Shown in pieces: positions 54,526-62,762 of a stretch of DNA of 64,000 nt. The DNA lies in contig JACKAN010000010.1 in NCBI GenBank assembly GCA_020635055.1, positions 1 to 64,000 on the forward strand, read 5' to 3'. Every line of letters starts with the position of its first letter. Position 1 is the stretch's first letter. Source of the DNA: Pseudobdellovibrionaceae bacterium (lineage in GTDB: Bacteria > Bdellovibrionota > Bdellovibrionia > Bdellovibrionales > UBA1609). The translations under genes and the position numbers were made by a program. The notes under the pieces were generated by a model. That model saw only the letters and a program-made list of their open reading frames with translations. It had not been told where the DNA came from and searched no databases.

Positions 54526-54804
54526 AAAACTTAGATGTCTCGACCAAGGGTCTCCAAGAGACATCTCTCCTGGGTAAATAATGAGCAAACCAAATACCCA
54601 TTTTAAAACTCAACTTAAATTTGTTGAATTCCTGTCAGGATTCCATAATTTAATATTAAAAATGAGAGACTTGCCCGAAAGGCCATGCAATGTAGTATTT
54701 GCTTGATCTGTGACAAAAAAGAGCTCGACGCTACATTTCTTAGGCTTTTATCTTTTACTGTCACAGCTAAAATGGATAACATTGAGTATCTCTGGGGAGG
54801 GATT

Positions 54805-55389
54805 ATGAAGTTTGTATTACCTTTTTTACTTGTTTTTTCCACACAGGCTATGGCTTCGGACATTGTTAGCCCCCAAGAAATCATTAAAACAGTAGAAAAT
54901 TCCATATTTACAAAGCTTGGGAAAACCCAACTTTACGATTTCTTTAGTTCTGAATCTTGTTTATTTATCAGCGGCGACATTCTATTAATTAGAAACTACT
55001 GTGAAGATGAAGATATTCCAGCCAAAAGTTACTATGTGATTTCACCCCAGTGGGGTTATCATTATTTTTATGAAGAAACTCTTCCTGGAGATATCTTTCT
55101 TAGAGATGTAACTATTGTAAGCTTTCCTGAGGTCGTCACTTCCTACTGGGATGGAGCCCCGTTAAATTTAGCGGAGGCCGCAAAACTTATTGAGTATTTA
55201 GGGCAAGATAACGGTCCTGGCTGTTGGGTGACTAATTATTCTAAATATACGAAAGGCCCACACAGTGATTGCCACAAAGACGATATTGCTAAATATCCCA
55301 TTTGGCGAAACCAATCTGAAAAATTAGTTCACAGTTACTCTCTTTGGAATGATGGCTTACAGAAATTCTTGGAAAAATCTCAGTTTTAA
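54805..55389 (+). CDS. Exported protein of unknown function
   Basis: GGGGAGGG sits 3 nt before the ATG at 54805; a longer frame from 54685 has no ribosome site. 194 residues: signal (KFVLPFLLVFSTQAMA), then mixed sequence with cysteines (SCLF, NYC, GCWV, SDCHKDD). It may be a small periplasmic protein. No family recognised. Confidence 0.65.
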   Translation: MKFVLPFLLVFSTQAMASDIVSPQEIIKTVENSIFTKLGKTQLYDFFSSESCLFISGDILLIRNYCEDEDIPAKSYYVISPQWGYHYFYEETLPGDIFLRDVTIVSFPEVVTSYWDGAPLNLAEAAKLIEYLGQDNGPGCWVTNYSKYTKGPHSDCHKDDIAKYPIWRNQSEKLVHSYSLWNDGLQKFLEKSQF

Positions 55390-55473
55390 ATATTAGCTTA
55401 TTGAATTTCCACCATAAACAATTTCATTCACCTGATTTTGATATTTAATCTATGGATGTGAAGATAGGATCTG

Positions 55474-55848
55474 CTAAGAAAGAATTCTTACTCTTGGCAA
55501 TCCTCTAAAGTCGTTGCCCAGAGTAATGAGTTCAGCAGATATTTCATGTGTGTGAGTCAAAATTAAATTATCTGCAGTTCCCAAATTATATTGGAAGAAT
55601 AGATCCACCGCTAAAAGTGCTACTTGGCGAGTTAAAGGTTTTACGTCAAATTGCGATAAATATGACGTTACCGACAAGCCACTTTCGTCAGAACTAGATA
55701 GTTTAATTCTCCGATAAACCTCATAAATAACAAGTGATGGTACAGCTATGGACTTTAAAGAATTGATTTCTTTTTGACATTTTTTTGCTAAAGGACCATT
55801 GGCAAACACTTCTATCCAACAGGATGAATCTACAACTTTAATACTCAA
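55474..55848 (-). CDS. VapC-like PIN-domain toxin
   Basis: 124 residues. PIN catalytic acids are present: Asp in VVDSSCWIE, Glu in VIYEVYRR, Asp in LGTADNLILTHTH, with LGNDFRGL at the end. PIN toxins are magnesium-dependent RNases that cut tRNA or rRNA. The best start is a TTG at 55848 overlapping the last codon of the antitoxin frame; no ATG fits. The antitoxin gene before it is damaged, yet the toxin frame is intact. Confidence 0.85.
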   Translation of the reverse strand: MSIKVVDSSCWIEVFANGPLAKKCQKEINSLKSIAVPSLVIYEVYRRIKLSSSDESGLSVTSYLSQFDVKPLTRQVALLAVDLFFQYNLGTADNLILTHTHEISAELITLGNDFRGLPRVRILS

Positions 55849-56001
55849 AGCTTTCTATCCTTCTTAATTCTAACTTTTTTATTTGATAACTTACCCTCTA
55901 AGCTCTTTTTAAGCTCATCAATTGTTGGTATTGGCACAATGTAAGCCACTCACCCTTTCTGGAATAACAACTTGATACTTTGATGACACTTTAACTGCCA
56001 T
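55845..56001 (-). pseudogene. VapB/AbrB-type antitoxin gene with internal deletion
   Basis: ATG at 56001 after GGAGCG reads AVKVSSKYQVVIPERV, the AbrB swapped-hairpin DNA-binding start. The frame then stops at TTGA. In the next frame IVPIPTIDELKKSLEG continues to the toxin overlap, the usual antitoxin C-terminus. The two parts join only after a frameshift and lack the ~30 residues between them in related antitoxins. 157 nt in total, not a multiple of three. Confidence 0.75.
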
Positions 56002-56168
56002 AACTCGCTCCTTTTGCTACAATTATGTTATACTAATTGAGTATCGATGTTAATATCGTTGAACTGTGGACTGATGGCTTTCAAAATTCAAAAGATTAGG
56101 AGTCTGGTAGCAATAGCCTTCCATAGATGAGATGAAATGAGATGAAATGATGGTCAGATGAAATCACC
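56002..56168. other. Spacer with short direct repeats
   Basis: Holds the antitoxin's upstream region on the minus strand and a short direct repeat of GATGAAATGA at 56131-56150. No gene is supported here. Confidence 0.4.
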
Positions 56169-56342
56169 TTATAGAAATAAGCAGGTATAATTACAATAAA
56201 TCATTCCACAGTTGAAATATGCTTTATAGCGCCAACCACCATCTGGGTCAGTGGTTACAATACATTTAGCTGAGTCGTAAGGGGATGGATAAGGGACGGA
56301 TGCATTTATATAAGTTCGATAAGGGGTACTGTATGGATAAGA
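56169..56342 (-). pseudogene. In-frame continuation of the prepilin past a stop codon
   Basis: Directly after the TAA at 56343-56345 the same frame continues 57 codons to a second TAA at 56169-56171. The residues look coding (AKCIVTTDPDGGWRYK, AYFNCGMIYC) with cysteines like those in the prepilin. This suggests the prepilin once ended here. Confidence 0.55.
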
Positions 56343-57059
56343 TTATGCCATAGTGTCGTCATCCGTTCCGCTGATAACACAAATAGCTGCGCTTTCGGAA
56401 TTGGGTATGTGGCAAAAACCATTATCCGGGCTGACACAGCCCGCACTGTTAGGACCAGGTGGATCTTCGTTCCAAGTATTACAGAACGAACCACTGATTG
56501 TACTAGCTCCGCCCGTACAACCCGAAATAGTTTTTACAACACCCGCTCCCGCTGTTCTTAAAGTGATTCGAACTCTTGAAGGTTTAATGGGACGAACACG
56601 TTTGTCATTATTATAATGTACGTGTAATTCAGCTGAATACATATCAGGTAGTCCTGAATCGATTATATTTTCTACTCGAATGGAGCTTGGAGCTAATTTT
56701 TGAGTGAATGGTGAGATGGGCACGCCAACCTCTGCGAGAACCATGCTTGAGGTTAAAACACCGGCGTACACTTTTTGCAATTCAAAGACAGGTGGGATTG
56801 ATGTGCCTAACAAACTTGTGTCTAAAGATAAAGGGCCAGATTGATTAACAGTAAATGAACATGTGGCAAAATTATTTAATGTTGAAATAAGGGTAGCTTC
56901 AAGCTCAAGAGCAGATAATTTTTCAGCTAAGCTTCGGTTTTCTCGATTTTGCATAACTGTCAAAGAAATTATTCCGTAACTTACAATTAGACTAATAGAG
57001 ATTGCCACAATCATTTCGATAAGCCCAAAGCCAGAACACAGAAATATCTTCTTACTCAT
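56343..57059 (-). CDS. Type IV prepilin-like protein, interrupted at its C-terminus
   Basis: ATG at 57059 (alternative GTG at 57089). 238 residues as read. The leader ends SGFGLIEMIVAISISLIVSYGI: prepilin peptidase cuts before Phe in G-FxxxE, followed by the hydrophobic helix that packs in a pilus or secretion pseudopilus. The mature part has cysteines (SCTG, CNTW, GCVS, FCHI) likely in disulfides. An in-frame stop at 56343 truncates it, with coding-like sequence continuing for 57 codons. Minor pseudopilin is the likeliest role. Confidence 0.75.
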   Translation of the reverse strand: MSKKIFLCSGFGLIEMIVAISISLIVSYGIISLTVMQNRENRSLAEKLSALELEATLISTLNNFATCSFTVNQSGPLSLDTSLLGTSIPPVFELQKVYAGVLTSSMVLAEVGVPISPFTQKLAPSSIRVENIIDSGLPDMYSAELHVHYNNDKRVRPIKPSRVRITLRTAGAGVVKTISGCTGGASTISGSFCNTWNEDPPGPNSAGCVSPDNGFCHIPNSESAAICVISGTDDDTMA

Positions 57060-57381
57060 AAAAATGTCTTTAAAAACTTTCCTAATCACCTAAGTCTAGA
57101 CCTCATATATCAATTCATTAAAATATTGATAAGTCTTTTTTAGATTTTCAGTTTTCCTACAAACTATGTCAACTCTGTAAACTAAGTATCATCAATTCCG
57201 TATGAATCAAAATGAGAAAGTCTGAAATTGCTCAATAGTTTTGCAATGTTCCCTGCCAAGAAAAGTAGACATACCTATCCACCCAGTCCTAATATAGACC
57301 AGCAAAGTTTTAATTTGCGAATTTTTTGACTCAACGAGGGGGTATCGACTCTTTCAAATAGCCACATTTTTAAGTGGCAAA
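57060..57381. other. Intergenic region upstream of the prepilin
   Basis: Some 320 bp of AT-rich sequence with no open frame of note and no recognised RNA. It must hold the prepilin promoter on the minus strand; no convincing -35/-10 boxes were found. Confidence 0.4.
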
Positions 57382-57930
57382 TTATGAAGAGTTTAGTTCG
57401 AGTTTTACCTGCAATATTGGCAAATCATAAATGGGCATTTTTATGCTGCTAAATAAAGTTGCAAGGCGTTCCCGGAATCGGCGTTGACTGCCGACCTTCT
57501 GGATTAAGCGTTTCCCCTCTCGCCAGAGGTAAAACATTTGTGAGAATAAGTGGGCTATTTGTGCCAGCCCAAAAAACACATTTGGTAAATTACCAAAGTA
57601 ACCAAAATTGTGCTCGATGAAACACCCTCTCGTTTTTTGTTCATTAAAGGTGACGTTTTCTATTTTAAATCTAGCCCGACCTCCAGCGGCGACTTCTTTA
57701 ACGTTGTTTTCGTGTAAATGTAATGGCAGCTGGCGCGACGTCGTTTCTCTGGCACGCACTGATAAATCCACTGCACCCATTGGGGGAACATTTTATAAAT
57801 CAATTTAAAACTTTTTGAATAATCCTGAAGTTCGATCAAATGATGCCTCTCTTTAGTTGCCACAAATATTGCTTCCAGAAAACACTTCCGCGAGTTGTTA
57901 ATTGACATCGCTACCATAAAAGTTATATTC
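57382..57930 (-). pseudogene. DDE transposase remnant, C-terminal part
   Basis: The minus-strand frame ending at 57382 contains GGRARFKIENVTFNEQKT and FIEHNFGYFGNLPNVFFGL, the C-terminal block of a DDE transposase family (GGRARW+IENE.FN..KN.G..LEHN+GHG). Upstream in a shifted frame is FVATKERHHLIEL, likely the preceding strand. Frameshift and missing catalytic acids show it is dead. Adjoins the RAYT-like gene in divergent orientation. Confidence 0.65.
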
Positions 57931-57938
57931 GTAGATTC

Positions 57939-58481
57939 ATGGCGCAAAAAGATTTTCAAATGTCCTTGTTTAATATGAAAAGTCCAAAGATCTTTGGCGC
58001 TAGCTTGCTTAAAGCTTCCAACCCGAAGACAAAAAGACCGATATCGACCAAACACGCCATGCACTTGGTGCTGAAATCCAAATACACTAAAGGCAGTCGT
58101 AGTTTTCTGCGTAAGGCGAATCGTGAGGCCATTGATTGCATCTTAAAATCCCAGGCCAAGCGCTGGGGTATTCGACTTTATAGATATGAAAATGTTGGCA
58201 ATCACTTGCATATTCTTTTAAAAACTGGGCATCGGAGGTGGCTGGCCGGTTATTTGCGTTCGGTAACAGGGTTGATTGCTCGTCATATTTTGCGGGCCGA
58301 AAGAGGTTGTGGAAAGTCTATACAGTTTTGGGAAGCTCGGCCATTTTCACGAGTGGTGACTTGGGGCAGAGCTTATAAAGCTATTCATAGGTATTTCGAT
58401 AAAAATCGTATGCAAGCTGTGGGTTTTAATTGGGAAGATTTTTCTAGCGAGTTAGGGCAGACATTGGCGGATACTGGCTAA
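57939..58481 (+). CDS. Second RAYT-like Y1 transposase
   Basis: 180 residues. The N-terminal part carries KHAMHLVLKSK, and the HUH motif is NHLHILLKT. The helix with catalytic Tyr is YKAIHRYFDKN. This is a shorter, more divergent Y1 enzyme than the one at 32645, and no REP-like repeats are seen beside it. Active state uncertain; the frame is complete. Confidence 0.65.
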   Translation: MAQKDFQMSLFNMKSPKIFGASLLKASNPKTKRPISTKHAMHLVLKSKYTKGSRSFLRKANREAIDCILKSQAKRWGIRLYRYENVGNHLHILLKTGHRRWLAGYLRSVTGLIARHILRAERGCGKSIQFWEARPFSRVVTWGRAYKAIHRYFDKNRMQAVGFNWEDFSSELGQTLADTG

Positions 58482-58699
58482 GAAATTGGCCTCTAGTCTT
58501 AAGTTCGGGAGTGGCGCAGCTGTGAGAAAAGATAAAACTATAGGTACCTAGGACTGGCCTCTGCTGCGATAAACAAACTCATACAGAATTGCTGACTAAG
58601 TATCTTTTGTTTCTAGGAGATATGTCCTCAAAATCAAGGGCTGTTTAATTTAGTTTATAACTTAAACCACATGAGCATATAATTTTAATAACTAGACAT

Positions 58700-59386
58700 T
58701 TAAGTCATCTTCACTCGTCGTTCTATATAAGAGAAAATAATTTCAACAAATATCGCTAATACAGCCGCTGGGATCGCCCCCTGAAGAATTAAATTTGTAT
58801 CATTCAAAGAAAGTCCCGTCACAATAGGCTCACCTAAACCACCGGCGCCAATAAAGGCCGCCAGGGTGGCTGTGCCAATATTGATTACCGCTGCAGTTCT
58901 TATTCCAGCAATGATTACAGGCAAACTGAGTGGAAATTTAATTAGAAATAAGGTTTCCCAATAACTTAAACCCAGTCCCCTGGCCGATTCTAAATATTCG
59001 CGATCTACAGTTTTGATCCCAACATAGGTGTTGCGTAGAATCGGCAAGATACTATAAATTAATAAAGCTACAATGGCCGGCTTAACTCCTATGCCAAACA
59101 CAGGTATCATAAAAACTAATAAGGCTATAGAAGGTATTGTTTGCATTAACCCGGCTAAAGCTATAATGGGCTGGGCTATCAGTGGTGATCTTTCAATAAG
59201 CACCCCCAATGGAACGGCCAATAAAATAGCTAAAAACAATGCAAAAAAAGTTAGATACAAATGTCTCACAAATCTATCACCCATAATTTTCCAATCAAAA
59301 GGATAACTCACTTTATTTTTTCCAGTAACAAAACCCTCATCCACTAAAAAGTCATGTGCCACCTCCCATGAAAAAGCCTGAGTCAA
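58700..59386 (-). CDS. ABC permease for quaternary amines, 5' end disrupted
   Basis: 228 residues with five to six TM segments and the family EAA-type loop (DREYLESARGLGLSYWETLFLIKFPLSLP), as in OpuCB/ProW. The frame here starts at a TTG at 59386. Before it, an ATG at 59438 reads KKNLKIKFNRK and would continue into this frame if one A were missing from the A-run at 59401-59406. So the permease seems frameshifted at its start. Belongs with the binding protein and ATPase genes at 60771-62715 but is cut off by an IS. Confidence 0.85.
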   Translation of the reverse strand: MTQAFSWEVAHDFLVDEGFVTGKNKVSYPFDWKIMGDRFVRHLYLTFFALFLAILLAVPLGVLIERSPLIAQPIIALAGLMQTIPSIALLVFMIPVFGIGVKPAIVALLIYSILPILRNTYVGIKTVDREYLESARGLGLSYWETLFLIKFPLSLPVIIAGIRTAAVINIGTATLAAFIGAGGLGEPIVTGLSLNDTNLILQGAIPAAVLAIFVEIIFSYIERRVKMT

Positions 59387-59439
59387 CTTAAAAACCCAAG
59401 TTTTTTCGATTAAATTTTATTTTTAAATTCTTCTTCATA

Positions 59440-60770
59440 AACTAATCCATTAATAAAAAGATGATCACGTTAACCTCCCATTCGAGCTTTATTTCAGGCC
59501 CAATATTCTGGTTCAAAAAAGGCGTCCCAATCTCCAAATCGATTTCCCAATCAAGGTTTATGCGGGCTTACCTTTATACTTATAATCATCGAATTAATGT
59601 TCAACTTTATCTCTCTCATTAATGGTTACCTTTTAAGCCACTTCAAGTGTCAATAGGCTTGGCTCGTAAAAGCAACCGTGTTTTAAAACTCCATACGCTG
59701 TCGTTAGCAACTTTCTCGCTACCGCAACAACGGCTATTTTTTTGTTTCTCTTCTTTTCAACTCTTTTAAAAAAATCGTACAGCGGTTTAGCTGCATAATT
59801 ATTACTCATTCGACCTATCGTATGGGCGCACTGTAGCAGCACTCGCCTTAACTCTTGGCGACCATCATTGTTTATTCGCCCTAATTGAGTTTTAGAACCA
59901 CTTTGGTAAATTCTTGGTGTTAAAGCCCCATACTTGGCCACACACTTCTTATTATCAAATCGCTGGACTTCGTCCAATGCCGCCAACAAAACTCGTGAAC
60001 TGAGTTCACCTATGCCAGGAATACTTTCAAGCAACTCAATACGCGGATCCTCTATTTCTCTCACTTTTACTAAAATATCTGATTCCGATGCCCTTAAAGA
60101 ATCAATTGAAGTCATAATACTTTTTAAAATTAACTTTTGAGTGTCTGCCACCTTTAGTTTTGACAACATCTGTTCCCAATTACCTGGAGTAAAAAATCCC
60201 TTGGGTAGGCGAACACCTTCTTGCTTCATCAAACCTTGAGCACAATTGACTAGATCAACTCGCTTTTGAAGTAACTTTTCTCTGGCAGACAGCAGCTCCC
60301 TTAGTTCTCGAATATGGCCTTCCACAACATGAACCTTTCTTGGTAATAAATTACCCCTACCGAGCTCAGCCATTTTACGAGCATCTATTTTGTCGGTTTT
60401 ACCGCTAGATTGATTGATCCACTTGATTTCGTTCGGATGGACTACATGCAAATTGACATCGCTACGACCCTTTAAATAAAGGGCTATCCACTTCATCTGA
60501 TTCCCAGCTTCCATGACCACCAATTTCTGCTCTTTACCTAAACCGTCCAACATTTTCTTCAGTCCTTTTTTGTCTGGCGTTATTTTGCCGCCCTTGATTA
60601 ACACCTTTCTCTTGTCATTTACTGCGTGCACTACAAATTCCTTGCTGCTTACGTCTATTCCTATATAAATCACTTTATGCCCCCTTTGCGTTGGTTAAGT
60701 TTTTTTGTTTTAACCGACGGTTGGGCTTTTAAAGTCCGCTGTCAATTCTGACTGCGTCTAGGGGGCTTTT
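59440..60770 (-). mobile_element. IS110-family element between transporter genes (limits approximate)
   Basis: One transposase gene plus non-coding ends. Immediately left of it (60771-60785 on the minus strand) the binding-protein stop overlaps an ATGA start with AAGGAG 5 nt upstream, the natural start site for the permease. On the far side permease coding begins at 59438. The element therefore entered at the permease start. No inverted ends, as is usual for IS110. Non-coding ends of about 97 and 190 bp may hold the element's guide RNA. Confidence 0.6.
59633..60673 (-). CDS. IS110-family transposase (DEDD recombinase)
   Basis: 346 residues. N-terminal RuvC-like part starts YIGIDVSSKEFVVHAV (first Asp) with KTDKIDARKMAELGRG (later acids). 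C-terminal domain has the serine-recombinase-like Transposase_20 block LLESIPGIGELSSRVLLAALD and FDNKKCVAKYGALTPRIYQSG. Intact frame. IS110/IS1111 enzymes are guided by a bridge RNA from the element's non-coding end. Confidence 0.93.
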   Translation of the reverse strand: MIYIGIDVSSKEFVVHAVNDKRKVLIKGGKITPDKKGLKKMLDGLGKEQKLVVMEAGNQMKWIALYLKGRSDVNLHVVHPNEIKWINQSSGKTDKIDARKMAELGRGNLLPRKVHVVEGHIRELRELLSAREKLLQKRVDLVNCAQGLMKQEGVRLPKGFFTPGNWEQMLSKLKVADTQKLILKSIMTSIDSLRASESDILVKVREIEDPRIELLESIPGIGELSSRVLLAALDEVQRFDNKKCVAKYGALTPRIYQSGSKTQLGRINNDGRQELRRVLLQCAHTIGRMSNNYAAKPLYDFFKRVEKKRNKKIAVVAVARKLLTTAYGVLKHGCFYEPSLLTLEVA

Positions 60771-61574
60771 TCATAGAATCTCCTTAAAAGATTTTTTTTG
60801 CAGTTGCACTTCTGAATTCAACTCTCGCATTTTGTTTTCACTAATTTTTCCGGCAAGTTTTAATAAATATTCTTTAACTTCTATCGGTAACTTACTGTTA
60901 ACCAGTGGGACAGCAAAATATTGTGGAAAAAATCCCTTGTCATCTTTTAACAGCAACATATTTTGCTGAATCAATCTGGCATCTGTAGAATAAGCGTCCA
61001 TCAAATCCACTTTATCTTCGGCAATAGCTTGATAAGCCAACTCATGTTCAATGCCTATTGCTTTAATGTTTTTCAATTCATAGGTATTTTTTAAGTTTAA
61101 CCAGCCATCTATTCGGTTTAAAAATTCATAGGAAAATGCAGCACTTAAAGTCTGATGTTTTAAATCCGAAATACTTACTAAGTTCAATTGACTTGCTTTA
61201 GCCGCACTCATAGCTATGGCATAAGTGTTATTAAATCCAAATGGAGGCAAAGCTTCCAGCCCTAATAAACTTAATTCTTTGTTTAATTCCACAATGTTGA
61301 GTGCATTTGAGTTTTTCAATATGACTTGTGAAATTGTCCCGGTGTATTCGGGATACAAATCAATACTTTGGCTTTCTAAGGCCTTGTAAGTGATTAAAGT
61401 ACCCCCTAAACCAAATCTTCTTTTAACCTTGATGTCTTTACTTTCTAATAGCTGAGCCATTATTTCTGCCAACAATCTTGTTTCGGTATCTTTTTTACTG
61501 CCAACCTTTACCTCTGAAGCAAAAGAAATGTTAGCTAGAAAAATTAATAGAAGTAAAATAAATCTAAATATCAT
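60771..61574 (-). CDS. Glycine betaine/choline-type binding protein (OpuC/OsmF-like)
   Basis: About 267 residues from ATG at 61574 (alternative GTG at 61586). Signal peptide (FRFILLLLIFLANISFA), then VKVGSKKDTETRLLAEIMAQLLE, the OpuC-type periplasmic binding start, with DLYPEYTGT the choline/betaine family block. It would deliver quaternary amines to the transporter. Overlaps the ATPase gene's 3' end. Its stop overlaps an ATGA that marks the old permease start. Confidence 0.85.
   Translation of the reverse strand: MIFRFILLLLIFLANISFASEVKVGSKKDTETRLLAEIMAQLLESKDIKVKRRFGLGGTLITYKALESQSIDLYPEYTGTISQVILKNSNALNIVELNKELSLLGLEALPPFGFNNTYAIAMSAAKASQLNLVSISDLKHQTLSAAFSYEFLNRIDGWLNLKNTYELKNIKAIGIEHELAYQAIAEDKVDLMDAYSTDARLIQQNMLLLKDDKGFFPQYFAVPLVNSKLPIEVKEYLLKLAGKISENKMRELNSEVQLQKKSFKEIL
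60772..60785 (-). promoter_or_regulatory. Orphaned ribosome binding site and start codon of the permease
   Basis: On the minus strand AAGGAG (60785-60780) is spaced 5 nt from an ATG at 60774-60772 that overlaps the binding-protein stop. The frame opened here runs only 10 codons before the IS sequence stops it. This is the expected coupled start of the permease gene. Confidence 0.6.
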
Positions 61575-62715
61575 CAATACTTTCACTTGATAAAAAACCT
61601 ACCACTTTATCCTCATTGTTTAAAACAAGGATTTTACTAAATTCATTTCTCACAAAGGACTTCATGCAATTTAAAAAACTGTCTTTACCATAAAAAGTGG
61701 GTGTTTTTATTGTCAAATCTTGTTGGCCCATAGTGGATAGAACTTTTATAAGTTTGCCTTGTTTGTCTACTACACAAACTATTTCTTGTTGCTTGTTTTC
61801 TATAAACGATAAAGCCTCTGCCAATGAAGTTTTATTTGTTTTTATCTTGGAACCCAAGTGGCACAACACCCAAGCTCCCCCCGACTCATGAATGGTGTAA
61901 ATGTCCGTGCTCATAATCATATATAGTTTTAATAAATCTAACCTTCTTCGTGGTTTCATGGGAGACAAATATTGTTTTACGTATTCTGATGCCGGTGATA
62001 AAAGCAACTGTCCCTGGGAGCCTATTTGCTCAACTTTACCTTGATTTAATAATATGATCTTGTCCGCCATTTTAAAGGCTTCATAAAGATCATGAGTTAC
62101 TATGACGACAGTTAGATGCAAAACTTTTTGAAGTTCAATAAATAAATCTTGTAACTCTTCTCTCGTGGCCGGATCAAGGGCACCAAAGGGCTCGTCCATC
62201 AGGATTATCTTAGGGTAAAGAAATAGGGAGCGAGCTATGCTAATTCGTTGTTTTTGCCCGCCACTCAGTTGAGATGGATATTTATTTGCTATTTCCTTGT
62301 AATCCAAATGAACATGATTCAATAACTCTTTAACCCTGTCGACTATTTTTTCTTTAGACCATCCTGATTTTTTTGCTATCAAGCCCAAATTCTCAAAGGC
62401 CGTCATGTGTGGAAATAGACCTCCGCCTTGCTGAACGTAGCCCATACTTCTTCTTAAGTGAATCGCCTTAGCGTAATCGAGAGGATTGCCATTTAAAAAA
62501 ATAATCCCATCATCGGGCTCCATAAGACCATTCATCAAACGTAAACAAGTTGTTTTTCCGCTGCCGCTTTGACCTAAAAGACAATATATTCCATTTTCAG
62601 GAATCGATAACTGAAGGTGGGACAGTACAACTTTATCACCAAAGGAGAGTGATACATCCCTAAACTCAACAATAGGCTCCCTAGCCAATTCTCCGCTTAC
62701 TTCTTTCATAACCAT
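61564..62715 (-). CDS. ABC ATPase with C-terminal CBS domains (OpuCA-like)
   Basis: 383 residues: Walker A GQSGSGKTT, signature LSGGQKQRISIARSL, Walker B IILMDEPFGALD, then His-loop THDLYEAF. Residues ~260-383 form a CBS pair (ending VVGFLSSESIDDI), the ionic-strength sensor typical of OpuA/OpuC ATPases. It powers import of glycine betaine or related compounds. First gene of the operon. Confidence 0.92.
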   Translation of the reverse strand: MVMKEVSGELAREPIVEFRDVSLSFGDKVVLSHLQLSIPENGIYCLLGQSGSGKTTCLRLMNGLMEPDDGIIFLNGNPLDYAKAIHLRRSMGYVQQGGGLFPHMTAFENLGLIAKKSGWSKEKIVDRVKELLNHVHLDYKEIANKYPSQLSGGQKQRISIARSLFLYPKIILMDEPFGALDPATREELQDLFIELQKVLHLTVVIVTHDLYEAFKMADKIILLNQGKVEQIGSQGQLLLSPASEYVKQYLSPMKPRRRLDLLKLYMIMSTDIYTIHESGGAWVLCHLGSKIKTNKTSLAEALSFIENKQQEIVCVVDKQGKLIKVLSTMGQQDLTIKTPTFYGKDSFLNCMKSFVRNEFSKILVLNNEDKVVGFLSSESIDDI

Positions 62716-62762
62716 AATTAACTATCATTAATCAGCATAGAGTATAAGGCACAACGCGAGAA

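Noticed and set aside
56131..56150. GATGAAATGA tandem repeat as a phase-variable tract
   Set aside because: Only two full units and outside any open frame, so no effect can be argued.
57660..58064. Minus-strand open frame overlapping the second RAYT-like gene
   Set aside because: Half of it is antisense to the RAYT frame and the rest is frame-shifted transposase debris.
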